A stretch of 64,000 nt of DNA from Homarus americanus (GCF_018991925.1 NW_024725489.1:9194767-9258766); one strand, 5' to 3'. Positions 40,432-52,211 are shown, counted from the stretch's first letter. The notes: generated by a model from the sequence alone, not told the origin. Program-made: numbers and translations.

Positions 40432-40744
40432 TGTAACAGGTTTATTATAAGGTTTTTAATTTGCCAGATTTAGTGATCTTGTGTACAGTAGCTGTATGTG
40501 GTGAACTTGCTCACAGCACTTTTACAACTGATAGGAATTATTAAAAGTTTCAGCATAATTATTACATCAAGCAAGATATTTGCTGTGTTGAAACAATGAT
40601 TATTCATTGTTTGTGTAAAAAAAACATGATGCTTCTTGCTTTCTGCATTAAAAGTACAGTAATCAGAAAGAGTACATCTTTTTCTTAAGCCTAAAAGCTT
40701 AAACTTATGACATTTATATATACAGTACACCTCTCCCACACTTT

Positions 40745-41225
40745 GTGCAGGGTTACCAGAAAATATCCAAAAGTGGTACAGCAGACTGGTGCCTTTGCTA
40801 TGGCACCACAGGGACCTAGAGAGATTAGAATGCCTGCTGTTGTCCAGCTTATACTATAGGCGGGCAAGAGGCAACTCAATAGAAGTTTATAAACACATCC
40901 GAGGTCAATACTCAATCAGTCAGCACTGGGTGTGAGCTCATTCAAGACCCGACTTGACCAACACTGGCACAGGTACAGATACATTCTGGAGCCAGTACAT
41001 GCCAAGTAAGTAAGAGAGAGACAGTACTTGCAACTGTGTGTAACAGAGAGGCAGTACATGCCCAGTACTTACCAACTGTGTGCAATGGAGAGGCAGTGCA
41101 TGTCCAGTACTTGCCAACAGTATGTAACAGAGAGGCAGTACATGCCCAGTACTTACCATCAGTATGTAACAGAGACGTGACCGACCGCCCAAGCGATAAA
41201 GGGGATAAAAGTAAAATAAGCGTTA
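40745..41225 (+). pseudogene. 3' fragment of a CR1-like LINE with a 42-bp coding minisatellite
   Basis: The C-terminal part of the same ORF as at 12122-12574 (agtggtacagcagactggtg, then cgggcaagaggcaactcaat), 5'-truncated. At 41041-41166 the segment coding QYLPTV.NRD is expanded to three 42-bp units (14 residues each: EAVHAQYLPTVCN and variants), in frame. It ends gtgaccgaccgcccaagcg. Non-functional. Confidence 0.75.
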
Positions 41226-41274
41226 GACCCGCACACGGGACTCACCTCATGATAGGAATTGTATATTAAAGAAA

Positions 41275-42424
41275 AGATTTATAATATTCAGTGTGTGCGT
41301 ATTGCCAAATGGGGTATTCTCGACACTGTCATGAGAAAATCATGCAGAGAAAACCTCAGCCAGGGCAAAAGGATACACCGGGACTGGTTTGATGAAAATG
41401 ACCCGGAAATCAACGTACTCATCGATGATAAACGTGCTGCTTTAACTGACTGGCAGAACAACCCTCAGTCTCGGATCAATGCTGATACCTTCCACAAGAA
41501 GAAAACGGTGGCCCAGTGTAAACTTCACAATCTAAAGAACTACTGGTTTTATAAATAGAGCATGAGAAATGCAAAAAGTTGCAGATCAACACAAGATGCG
41601 CGAATTTTTCAATTCCACTAAAACATTTTATGGGCCAATCACTCATGGCTTGGCCCCCTCCGCTCATCCTACAGTAACTCCCAAATTAAAGGTGAATAAG
41701 GTATCCTTCTGTGCTGGAAAGAGCACTACCATTTGCTGCTCAACTTAAACACTGATGTGGATGTCCTGATTACCCAGCAGGTCCCTCAGCATCCAGAGCT
41801 GACCCACCTCAGCTATCATCCATCCCTGGATGAGATAGCTACTGCCATAAAACAGATGATCAATAACAATGCTGTAGGGCCTGATGGAATCCCAGCCGAG
41901 GTGTATAAAGCAGGAGGACATCTGCTTACCAGCCGTCTCTACTCTCTCCTGGAGAATATATGGGAAAAATGGCGACCTGTGGTGTAATGGTCAGCATTCT
42001 CGCCTCGCAAGCGAGCGGATTCGGGTTTAATCCCCGGGCAAGGTGAAACTATGGACAAGTTTCTTAATGCCATTTGCCTGTCTACCTAGCAGTAATTGGG
42101 AACCTGGATGTTAATGGATTTACGGATCGTATTCCAGGGTAATGGTTAGCCAGTGCAGTTGGCGAGTTGTCCGGTCTTCTCGGACTATTCCTTGACACAG
42201 AGTCATTCAGCTCATTAACGTAGGGTGTGGTTGTTGTGTTGGCGACAGCCTCTACACCTTGAGCAAATTCACTCCTATGTGGCCCTTGAGCCAGTCATCC
42301 TCATTACACGAAGGGCAACCATTATTATTATATGGGAAAAGGAGGAAATCCCCCAAACTCTTACAGATGCTTCCATCGTCAATATTTATAAGAACAAGGG
42401 AAACAAGTCAGACTGGCAACTACC
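41275..42424 (+). pseudogene. LINE family Z, 5' part of a copy split by insertions
   Basis: From the linker before RT (DPEINVLIDDKRAALTDWQ, then KLHNLKNYW) to the RT start (LDEIATAIKQM, then GPDGIPAEVYKAGG and SLLENIWEK). After the SINE it continues (EEIPQTLTDASIVNIYKNK, GNKSDWQ). It stops at aactacc (42418-42424) and resumes at 48971-48977 with the same seven bases, so this and 48971-50400 are one LINE copy. Stops at 41557 and ~41700 show decay. Confidence 0.8.
41969..42328 (+). mobile_element. tRNA-Ala-derived SINE
   Basis: Flanked by a 12-bp target duplication tatatgggaaaa (41957-41968 and 42329-42340). The head (41972-42046) folds as a tRNA: ggtgtaatggtcagc (A box), ctcgcctcgcaagcgag with a CGC anticodon, and gggtttaatcccc (B-box position). 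The body has cctgtctacctagcagtaat, a block seen in several marine-invertebrate SINEs. It ends with an (ATT) tail. The B box is worn (GGTTTAATCC), so its own transcription is doubtful. Confidence 0.9.
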
Positions 42425-42764
42425 AGGTAGTAGGTAGCTACCAAACAGGGAGGTACTACCACCTGGAAAATTTGGGAAGCATAATGTGTTGTTTAATGGT
42501 AGACCCTGCTGCCCTATGGCATCACAAAAAATTGTGACCAAGTCCCAGGTTGCTGATCTGACTTTGTGCCTCATTTACACACAATTGCAGGGTTTCAATT
42601 GTTTCTCTTACTTTAACAACACAACATACATACTGTATATTGTATCTCACTCCTGATTTTTTTTTCATTTTCTCATTTATTTATGGTTACATGTATTATT
42701 ATTATTATTACACCCCTGTAATTTATTTTTTATTTTTTAGTATAATTTTTAATAATTATTATGA
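42425..42764 (+). mobile_element. 5' part of a short retroposon whose tail is at 48891-48970
   Basis: Lies between the 7-bp target site and Tigger P21. Starts aggtagtaggtagctaccaa. 42595-42700 resembles P20 (cttactttaacaacacaaca). With the tail at 48891-48970 it makes ~420 bp after removing P21. Confidence 0.5.
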
Positions 42765-42919
42765 CAGTTGTCCCTCGGTTAACAAACGTTTTGGTTAACG
42801 AATTTCCTTCCATAAGAATCTTCAATTCGGTTAACGAACAAAAATTTGATTAACGAAATCCTTACGACAACATGTTTTGGCTTGCGCATCAGCTGATTGG
42901 CTAGTCCGCCAATACAGTA

Positions 42920-43180
42920 CAGCTCCTCCTCGACTTACGACGGGGTTAGGGACCCAAATCCAGGTCGTAAGTCGAAAATGCTTAAATAATACATAGAAAA
43001 TCTAAAATGGGTGTCTCTTTTTCTTCTCACCACTACAAAACTCTCACGTTTAAGCTTGCCAGCCATTTTAAAGTGAATTACAAATGAAAATTGTGTCTGT
43101 GTACTGATGTTGGGACTCGAAGACGTAATTTGACAAAATTTTGGTACGACTGAGGCAGGTCGTAAGTCGGGGAGGAGCTG
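42920..43180. mobile_element. MITE P22, TIR cagctcctcctcgacttacg
   Basis: 261 bp, ends inverted over 20 bp. TA on the left; the right TA is changed. Sister of P10. Confidence 0.85.
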
Positions 43181-43309
43181 AAATCGGCTGTATGTTTACA
43201 TTCGTTTCTATTGGAGTAAATATCAAGAAGGTTGTGCTCTTTAATATTTTTGCAAGTTTTATATTAAAATTATTTGTCATTTTAACATTTATTTAACATA
43301 TTGATAATA

Positions 43310-44144
43310 CAGTGGTCCCTCGGTTAACGAACACAATTTGTTCCAAAAGGTCGGTCGTTAACCGAATCCATTGTTTCAATGCGATATTGGGTAATTGGTT
43401 CCAGCTCACCGAAAAGTACATACAAAGTACAAAAAAAAATGCAGTAAAGTACACTTACTTTGAGGTGTGTAAGTAGAAGGCTCCTGGTTGATGATGATGA
43501 TGGGAATTAGAAGTGGGGGTGGAGGAGAAGGGAGAAGAGAAGGAAGTGGGGATGGAGGAGAAATCACCTTCCAGGGGACCCATGCTTGATGCCGTCATTT
43601 CACCAATAAAATTTTAAGTTCACTAGCTGTAATTAAAGATTATTTTCTTTAAATCAACACTGCACTGCGCTATATATTATCAATATGTTAAATAAATTTC
43701 AGAATGACCAATAATTGTAATGTAAAAACATAAAAATACTCTTGTGTTCAATGAGCCACAAGCAAGATGTTTCCTCCACTGAACAGAGACACAAACAGAC
43801 GCCTTGGTGGATGAGTGAAGTGGCCGATAGGCGCACCAAAAACTAGTTCTCTGTACTGCAATTATGTTAAATAAGTGTTAAAATGACTAATAATTTTAAT
43901 ATAAAACATGGAAAATTATTGAATAGCACAACCTTCTTGATATTTACTCCACTATGAAAGAATGTAAGCCCTAGAACTGATTACTGTATTGGTGGACTAA
44001 CCTACCAGCTGATGAGCAAGCCAAAATATGTTGACATGTTTTCGTAAGAATTTCGTTAATCAAATTTTTTTTCGTTAACCGAATTGAAGATTCTTATAGA
44101 AAGTATTTCGTTAATCGAGGCATTCGTTAACCGAGGGACCACTG
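43310..44144 (-). mobile_element. MITE P23, deletion derivative of P21 inserted in P21
   Basis: 835 bp, TIR cagtggtccctcggttaacg. On the minus strand it keeps the 5' leader up to the start codon context (agcatgggtcc) and then jumps to gaaggtga(t/c)t near the C-terminus of the transposase. So nearly the whole coding region is deleted. Confidence 0.9.
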
Positions 44145-44146
44145 TA

Positions 44147-46606
44147 CAGTATAGTCTGGTTTTATGCGATTAATTAAACCCATGGAGGTCCGCGTTTAAA
44201 GCGAAACGCGTAAAAAAAATAGCAGAACATATGGGATTAATTGAAATAGAGACTTGGCCGACCGCTAGACTACCCTTCTTTTTTAATATCACCGACGCAA
44301 TACTGTACATTGTAGTAGAAATAACATCTTAATTTTATGATGGTATCCACTCACAATTAATATATAAGAGAAATATCAATAATATTAGGTTTTTTAACAC
44401 TTGTTAGTAGAAGAGATGGCTGGGCACACGGGGATGGGGGGTTGGTTCCGAGGCAGAGGGCAGATTATTGGCCCTCAACTGCATCTCTATCCACCACCTC
44501 GTCAAACCCCTCGAAGTCCACATCCTCACTATCACTGACTTGGCTGGCTGTGGTGATTGGTGGGTGAAAAACTCATTGATGTTTTGTTGACGGCTATCAT
44601 CGATGTGGTTGAGATACAGCTGAATATAGGGCTCCTGGCATTTCAACAGATGGTTATTCGACACTTCGTAGCGATGATTGACTGGGTCTTTGGCAAGGAT
44701 GAGCTTCATTCTCTCAGCTAATGCGATGATTTCCTTCACATCACCATGTGTTAGTTTCTGCTCTTGTTCTTCTGTATCACCTCGCTGCTCACTGATGTCA
44801 TCATCTTCCAACATCTCGTCCGCAGTCACCTGAAGTTGCCTGATTACCTCCAAGATGTCGTCGTTGGTGGTCTCGGAGAAGCCTGCAGCTCTAACACTTT
44901 GTGCAGCCTCTCTTGCATTCTCCAATGCCACAGCAACAGACTGAGCCTCACCAGCCACCGCTTGACTCTGCCTCCCACGTGGGATACCCTGCAACACATG
45001 CCGCCACGCGTGCCGAATTTTTGCCACAGATAGCTGCTCCCATGCCTCCACCAAGAAATCAACAGCCTTCTTCACGTTAAACAGCTTCCAGAACTGCTTG
45101 ACCCGCACTTCATGGTCCGCCAAATCTTGGTCGTGTTTCTCGTCCTCGCTGTCGCTATCGGTGCCACTCTCTAGCTTCTGCAGTTCATCCTTGGTGTTCG
45201 TGAAGTCGTTCAGGAGCTGAAACTTCTTGGCGGAGAAAGCAGCCTTCACTTTGCAAATCAACTCCTGATCCATGGGCTGGATTAATGACATAGTGTTAGC
45301 GGGAAGGAAGACCACTTTTACGTTTGGGTGACGAGCCTGCAAAAGGGGCGAGTAGCAACAAAATGTTGAATGGCACGAAACAGTTGTCAAACCAGGAGAG
45401 GAATAGACCAAAGAACATCCACGCCTTCCCTGAGGTTAGCCAGTGGACATTTAACTTGCTCATGTCCATATTCTTGTAGGCATGCTGCTTGCAGGCTTTG
45501 TGGATCACAGACAACTTCAGCTTAGCAGTGCCAGAGGCATTGGTGGTGAACAGTACGGTGATGTGTTCCTTCTGCATTTTGCGTCCCAGACACTTGCTAG
45601 CAGACTTGACTATGAAGGTCTTGGATAGCAATTTCTTCCAGTACAACCCTGATTCATCCATATTGAACACTTGGTCGTCGGTGTACTGTCCTTCCTCCAT
45701 AATTTCCCGTAAAAATGGGGGAAAATTCATGGCGACAGCCCGGTCGGCACTTGCTCCTTCTCCAACTATCTCAATATTTGTGATCTTCTTGCGTCGTTTA
45801 AAACCTTGCAGCCACCCAGCGGAAGCACTGAAGGGCTTAGGCTCTGCAACCCCCATTTTTCTTGCTACTGCTGCATAGAGTTCCCGGGTGTAATCCTGCA
45901 GTGCCCGAGTGTCGACCGCCATGTTCCTTCTCGACTGACGAATAATGTAGCTTGCCAACAAACTCTCGCTCTTCAGTAGCACCTTATTATGGCAATATTT
46001 CACCAGCGAGGCACCTACAGACTTGATAATGTTCATGTGTTAATTGATTTTGCTGGCATCCTTCTTGATAGTGCGGATCATCGACTCATTCACTCCATAT
46101 TGTCTGGCCAGATCCGTCTGTCTCGTGCCTTTTTCTAACTCCTGGACGATCTTGTACTTTACCTCTTAGCTTAAGGAACGATGCACCTTCTTGGGCTTGG
46201 GGCGGCTTGGGCCAGGTAGTTCAGGGCTTCTAGGGGGTGGTGGGGTTCCAGTGGAAGCCATTGTGTAGAAAGAAAAAAAAACGGTTCCTGGGCACGAGTG
46301 AATACACGCTGGGGCAGTGAGACTGGTGCGGCGGTGGTGGAGAGCAAGGGTGGCAGGGGTGGCATGGATAAATAGACCAATCACAGCACACGGCGGAGGG
46401 GGTGCGTGGGTGGTAGGGATACGTGGCCCAATCACAGTCGGCGACGTCACCGGTGCGAGTCTGACGTCAGCACCCAGCACCTTGCCCCGACGCCTGCTGC
46501 GTATATGATGGCATTTACCACGTAAATAATAATTATCGCTTTTGGACAGGTGCAGCGTAAATGGCCGTCCGCGTATAAAATATCCGCGTAAACCCAGACT
46601 TCACTG
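44147..46606 (-). mobile_element. Tigger element P24 (J family), 2,460 bp
   Basis: Ends cagtatagtctggttttatg and cgtaaacccagacttcactg, TA on both sides. It shares the left TA with P23. The transposase is on the minus strand. Family members: 1-3166, P14, and terminal sequences at 8180-8263 and 63313-63400. Confidence 0.85.
44404..46261 (-). pseudogene. Tigger/pogo transposase of P24, inactivated
   Basis: Starts at 46261 (MASTGTPPPPRSPELPGPS). Helix-turn-helix near 46070-46150: KYKIVQELEKGTRQTDLARQ, then YGVNESMIRTIKK. It is interrupted by TAA codons at 46166 and ~46038 in the same frame. The CENP-B-type DNA-binding part follows (RALQDYTRELY, then SAGWLQGFKRR). Catalytic domain: the first Asp in VFNMDESGLYWKK is present. 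Around 45345-45375 the second motif (normally LLLLDNAPGH) is lost by a small deletion with frameshift, leaving ILLLLAP. The third Asp in IQPMDQELI is present. The C-terminal 200 residues are acidic and carry a PIP-like motif QQNINEFF. Two stops, a frameshift and loss of the second Asp make it inactive. Confidence 0.9.
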
Positions 46607-46853
46607 TATATGCAGTACAGGGAACTAGTTTTTGGTGTGCCCATCAGCCACTTCACTCACCCACCAAAGCGTCTGTTTAACTCTGTTTACATTGAAGGAA
46701 ACATCTTGCTTGTAGGTCTCTTGAACACAGTATTTTTACATTTTTACATTACAATTATTGGTCATTCTGAACTTTATTAAACATATTGATAATATATAGC
46801 ACAGTGCAGTGTTGATTTAATTTTAGTGGTGAAATTACTGTATTGCATCCAGC

Positions 46854-48608
46854 ATGGGTCCAAAGAAATCTAGAAAGGCGATTTCAATTCAAGTGAAGCA
46901 AGAAATTATTAAGAAACATGAAGAAGGTATTAAAACAAATGTACTAAGTAAAGAATATGGCATGTCGGCATCAACTGTATCGACAATTCTTGTGCAGAAA
47001 GAAAAATTTAAAGAAGTGAAAGTGAGAGATAAATCTATCAGAGTGTTTAAAGGTAGATTATTAATTGCAGAAACAGAGAGGTTACTTCTTATTTGGATTA
47101 AAGAAAAACAAATGAAAGGAGATTCCATTTCTACTGAATTTATTTGTGAAAGAACCAGGGAAATATACGAACATTTGAAGGAATATCAACCTAGTTTTTC
47201 TGAAACTGAGTTTGAAGAGTTTAGGGCCAGCAAGGGCTGGTTCGAAAAGTTTGAGAAAAGAATTGACATCTATAGTGTTGTTAGGCATGGTGAAGCTGCC
47301 AGTGCAGATAAAGAAGGAGCAGAAAAATTTGTAGTGGAGTTCAAGGAACTGATCGATGAAGAGAATTATCTTCCACAGCAAGTGTACAATGTGGATGAAA
47401 ACAGGCTGTTCTGGAAGAAAATGCCCAAAAGGACATTCATCACCAGAGATGAAGCCTCTTTACCGGGGCATAAACTCATGAAGGACCGTCTCACTCTATT
47501 GCTTGATGCCAATGTTTCAGGGGATTTCTGTCTGAAGCCTATGCTTGTATACCACTCTGAGAACCCCAGGGTGTTTAAGCAACAAAAGGTGGTAAGAGGA
47601 CAACTTGGAGTTTATTGGAAGTCAAACTGTAAGACATGGGTAACGAGACAGCTCTTTAATGAATGGGCAGTTGAGGTGTTTTGCCCTACTGTGAAGAGTT
47701 ACCTAACCACCAATAAACTTCCTTTAAAGGCTCTTCTCCTTCTGGATAATGGCCCTGGTCATGACCCTGAACTTGCCAGCACTTTGGAGGCTCGATTTGA
47801 CTTTGTCAAAGTGTTGTTTTTGCCTCCCAACGCTATATCAATTATGCAGCCAATGGACCAAAATGTAATCAGCAACTTCAAGAAGCTGTACATGAAGAAA
47901 ATGTTCAGAAGGTGTCATCAGGCAATTGCCACTGATCCTGATCTATCACTGGCACAGTTCTGGAAGACGCAATACAACATCCTGGAGGCTGTAAAATTGA
48001 TCGTGTCAGCATGGCAAGAAGTCTCCATTCGATCCCAGAATTCTGCATGGAAAGCACTGGCCAACAGCAGTCCATGATTTTGAGGGATTTGAGGAAGAAA
48101 CGGAGTTGGACAAGGAGGTTGTGTCCATTGGTCAGACAATGGGACTCGAAGTGGAGGAGGATGATGTTGAAGAGCTTGTGATGTCTCATGGGCAGGAACT
48201 TACTCCTGAAGATTTGAAGCAACTGGATGAGATGCCAGAAACAGATGGTGGTTAGGAGGAAAAGGAAAGTGATGACCATATGTCTTCTTCAGACTTAAAA
48301 GATGTTGTTCACCACTGGGAGATGTTCAGGAAACTGGCTTCAAGGCACCCTGATATGGAAACAACATAACCTATTTTGTGTACTGTGGAGGACAAAGTGG
48401 TCTCCTTCAAGAATCGGCTAATGATCAGGAGGAAAAATGCCCCACAACGAAGAATTTACAGTTTCTTCTCTAAAAGGCAGCGTGAGAAAGATGCTTCCCC
48501 TCTGCGTTCCTCTTCAAAAAGGAGAGAGGATTTTCCTGTTGGAGAATATGTCAGTCCAGAGGTTCCTGACATTATTATGGAAGGTGACTCGCCTTCCACG
48601 AGGCAGTA
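46854..48608 (+). pseudogene. Tigger/pogo transposase of P21, nearly intact
   Basis: DDE transposase cutting at the P21-type TIRs. Open from ATG 46854 for 407 codons. psq helix-turn-helix at residues ~8-48 (VLSKEYGMSASTVSTIL), CENP-B-type domain ~65-140 (ASKGWFEKF), DDE_1 domain ~175-370. The three catalytic Asp are D181 (NVDENRLFWKK), D298 (LLLLDNGPGH) and D335 (MQPMDQNVI). A one-base shift near 48057-48066 moves the frame; DFEGFEEETELDKEV continues at 48076. TAG at 48255 and TAA at ~48368 then interrupt the tail. The C-terminal part (48376-48608) holds a PIP-like motif QRRIYSFF before a basic stretch and ends at TAA. Damage is limited to the non-catalytic C-terminal third. The start sits in a good context after the leader. 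Confidence 0.9.
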
Positions 48609-48890
48609 AAATGCTTCTTCTCCACCCCCACTTCCTTCTCTTCTCCCTTCTCCTCCTCCACCCTCCACTACTAATTCCCATCAGGATCATCAACCAGGAG
48701 CCTTCTACATACACACCTCAAAGTAAGTGTACTTTACTGCGTTTTTTTTTTTTACTTTTTATGTAATTTTCGGTGAGCTGGAACCAATTACCCAATATTC
48801 CATTGAAACAATGGATTCGGTTAACAAAATTTTCGGTTAACGAACAACCCTCTGGAACGAATTGTGTTCATTAACCAAGGGACCACTGTA

Positions 48891-48970
48891 TTATAATTAT
48901 ATTTTTGCCCCCAAGGCCCTGATGTGGATCAGTGACCTGTGTCCTGGTGGGCTAATGCCCGAAAAAATAA
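48891..48970 (+). mobile_element. LINE Y-type 3' tail of the split retroposon
   Basis: Matches 36411-36485 (tgatgtggatcagtgacctg, then ggtgggctaatgccc, then an A-rich tail). Followed by the second copy of the aactacc target site. Confidence 0.65.
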
Positions 48971-50400
48971 AACTACCGCAGGATCTCACTGCCCTCCGTA
49001 CCTGGCAAGATTATCGCCCGAGTCCTCCTAAACAGACTTCTACCTGTGGCAGAAAACTTCCTCCCAGAATCTCAGTATGGCCTTAGACCATCACATGGCA
49101 CCACTGACCGGATCTTTGCTGCCTGCCAGAAACAGGAAAAGTGCAGAGAACAGCGTCGTGACCTGTACATGGTCTTCATTGATCTTACCAAGGCCTTCGA
49201 CTCAGTCAACAGGGTAGCCCTCTTATGGACCCTCAGCCGTTTTGGCTACCCACTAAAATTCATCGCCATTGTGAGGCAACTCCACGATGGCATGAACGGC
49301 AGTGTCCTGCACAATGGTACCCAGTCAGAGTTCTTCCCCATTCAAATGGGGGTAAAACAAGGATTTGTACTGGCATCAACTCTCTTCCATTTTCCTGACT
49401 GCCTTACTTACTCGTGTCAGTGCCAATTTAGACGGCGGGGTGGACATCCAGTGCTGGATGAAGGGACTTTTCAACACAAGACAACTCCAGGTTGGAGCTT
49501 CAGTATGCAGACGACCTCACCCTCGTCACTCACACAGAACACGACCTACAGAGATCCTGAACACCTACACAGATGCGTATGCTCACTTCGGCCTCAAGGT
49601 GAATGTACTTAAGACTCAGATTTTCTTTCAGCCTGTCCCTGGCTGAACCACACTTCCACCATCCATCCAGCTTAATGGTACTACCATCTCTAATGTTGCC
49701 CACTTCAGTATCTTGGCTCCCACCTGTCCACCACCGCGGAATGAAATTATCTACAAAGTTGCACGTTATTGAGTAGTAGTCCTCCCCACCCTACTATATG
49801 GCAGCAAGACATGGATCACACACAGGAGGCACCTCAAGGCACTTGAAAACTTTCACCAACATAGTTTACGTTCCATCCTCCAAGTTCGCTGGGAAGACAA
49901 GAGACGAAATGCCAGTATTTTCACTCTAGGAGCATCAAGCTACCATTATCCATGAACAACTACACTGAACTGATCATGTTACCCATATGGATGACTGTAG
50001 ACTGCCGAAGCAGCAACTTTACAGTCACCTAGCGATTGGTAAGCATAACGCAGGAGGGCAATGGAAAAGGTATAAGGATAGTTTTAAGACAAACCTGAAA
50101 AAGAACCAACTTGACCCTTTCACCTGAGAGATGATCACTCCATACCGTAGAGCTTGGAGAAGCACCACACGAGAAGGTGTCACTACTTTTGAGTTAGCCT
50201 GACTGCACACCGAGGAAGACAAGCGCCAGTGCCGGAAAGACACTGCCGCCACCCGTCCCACAGTAGATATAGCCCTCCACACGTGCCACATCTGTGAACG
50301 ACCTTGCCGGCCCTGTATCAGCCTCCCGAGTCACCTCAGAGCACACCAACGAAGGTGACATCCTAAATACAGTATCTCATATCATTGTATTATAACTGGA
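48971..50400 (+). pseudogene. LINE family Z, 3' part (RT to zinc finger)
   Basis: Continues the copy begun at 41275. RT: ARVLLNRLLPVAENFLPES-like sequence in two frames, then QYGLRPSHGTTDRIFAA, DLYMVFIDLTKAFDSVN, FGYPLKFIAIVRQLHDG and MGVKQGFVLAS. The YADD region near 49500 is frameshifted. C-terminal: WEDKR, DDCRLPKQ-like, then a C2H2-type finger at 50290-50365 (CHICERPCRPC, then LPSHLRAHQRR). The 3' end shares catactcgattccgag with the other copy. The clade was not decided (RTE-like or another RT lineage with a C-terminal finger). Confidence 0.8.
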
Positions 50401-50840
50401 AGATCGTCATACTCGATTCCGAGTGACAGGAAAGTAGTGTGTGTGCTTGCACACAAAACAGCAAAGTCAACTACCAAGAGTATATTAGTGAGTCACTCAT
50501 CTTCAAAACTACAATCATTGTCTTAGATTTGCAGACAGACATTCAAAAAACAACTCGCCAAGGAGAAACAAGCAACATTCAGTGTGCAGCCAATTCTGCC
50601 GTGCTCAGGTTGCTGCCATAGCCTGAAAGAACAATTAGATTTCTATATAGAACAGTACACAAATCTTTATACATGCCAATTTGTTATGAGACCAATATAT
50701 CAGGTGCCTACAGGAGAGCTCAGGTTCTCAACTGGCTCAGCCATGTTAATATTGTTATTATTATCCACTCTATATCTGTGTTTTTCTGGCTAAATAAACT
50801 GTTTCAATTCAATTCAATTCAATTCAATTTAATTTACTTT
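50401..50840 (+). mobile_element. Probable 5'-truncated retroposon with (AATTC)n tail
   Basis: Ends gctaaataaactgtttcaat followed by about five TTCAA repeats at 50800-50830. This is a LINE/SINE-type tail. The 5' border is unclear and no protein is recognised. Confidence 0.45.
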
Positions 50841-51790
50841 TTTCAAACATTTTACATTATAATTTATTCATTAAGACATCTCCCCATAGTGAAGCAATTA
50901 AAATCTTTATACAGTATTTATTTATTAATTGGTAACAAGGAAAAACTTTGATAGGTCTACTAGCCATTTATTTGACAACTCCATTATCGTTGGTTTATTC
51001 TAAGAAAAACCAACATGTAATCTTTAAACTTCAACTTTTAAATTAAGGCAACATCCAAATTCATTAGTGACAGGCAAACCACCCCCTCAAATTTCCAACA
51101 CTTAACACTTTTTCATCTACACATTTGTTTTGCACTCAAGCTCAATAGTATCTCTTATTAACCAACTATTACAAATTATCTTGAATAATCTAATATTTAA
51201 CATTAAATGATCACCTCAATATCAACTACAGCCTTTAAGATTTAGTTTTCATTACTGTATACAGCAGGGCCACAAATTTGTATGCATCGACATTTAAATT
51301 ACTCCAATAATCTATTCGTATTACTCAAATAGCAATTAAAATACCGTACTGTAGTACAGTACAAGCTTTCACATGACTAAGGAAGTGAAAGTGATGACTT
51401 GCTAATAACAAAATCCTTATTTGCATTTAAATTCAGTTTTTACAAAATATTATTTTCAAAAACTAAATTTTTTACTAAAATTTACAAGATTCAACACTTA
51501 TCATAATGTCAATCCCTCCTCTCAACACGTAAATCTCCCACTGAAGGTCAGAAATTCTTCCATCGTCATCTTGTACCTTCACACCAACCTTATAAAATAA
51601 CTTAACTGAGACTGTCGCCACGGAAGAGACCTGCAGTAGTATATTATATGAAGTTTGCCAAATCTATTCTGCTTCACCAATGAGAAGTAAATAAAGAGAG
51701 GATTGGAATGAACTATATAAATTATATCAGGCAAATTTTATTTTCAACATTAGGCTGATACAGTACATTATAAACTACAAAACCTTACTT
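50841..51790. other. AT-rich, unassigned
   Basis: I see no gene, TIR or tandem repeat in this stretch. Confidence 0.5.
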
Positions 51791-51829
51791 ACTCTTTGAT
51801 CTGCCACATGATTGAGTCCCATCCTGCAC

Positions 51830-52211
51830 TTACTAGATTCGACCACTAATTATGAACCACTGCACAAACAGGCAGGAACTAAGTTTTCTTGTACAAGGCA
51901 CTTTATTAATTTAAAACACTAAAATGACAATTAAGAATGGAAAGTACAGCACACATAAACTTCACCTAAGTGGGAACAGTAATGTTCAATTATTCAAATG
52001 AATCCTAAGAGGCTTGGCTGGGAATTGTCTCCACAGTGCAGGTAGGCGGGTTTGCTCGACACGACGGACTCAATAGTCCAGACATCTGTGTGGGGAGAGT
52101 CAAAGGTGGTGTACCCGTGTCGCCAGTTCTCTGCCACACGCATTCAGTCCGCGGGTGTGGTTGAGATGGCCCGTAATTACCGGACCACCACTTCTGCACA
52201 CAACCACCACA
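51830..52211 (-). repeat. Probable 3' LTR of a Ty3/gypsy element
   Basis: On the minus strand a purine tract (52216-52240) is followed within 4 bases by tgtggtggttgtgtgcag. A polyadenylation signal (ttaattaataaa-like, aataaagtgccttg) lies ~300 bp on. The far end is not defined, and no 5' LTR is present for comparison. Confidence 0.5.

Larger units (their letters stand above)
42765..48888 (+). mobile_element. Autonomous Tigger element P21, TIR cagt(t/g)gtccctcggttaac, with three nested elements
   Basis: Left TIR at 42765, right TIR at 48867-48888 (cattaaccaagggaccactg, then TA). Removing P22 (42920-43180), P23 (43310-44144) and P24 (44147-46606) joins 5' leader and transposase into ~2.6 kb, a usual Tigger size. 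The 5' leader (46620-46853) matches the subterminal region of P23 in order. MITEs P15, P18 and P23 are its deletion derivatives. Confidence 0.85.

Noticed and set aside
41972..42046. A functional tRNA-Ala(CGC) gene
   Set aside because: It has a worn B box, no terminator, a fused SINE body and a 12-bp target duplication; it is the head of a SINE.
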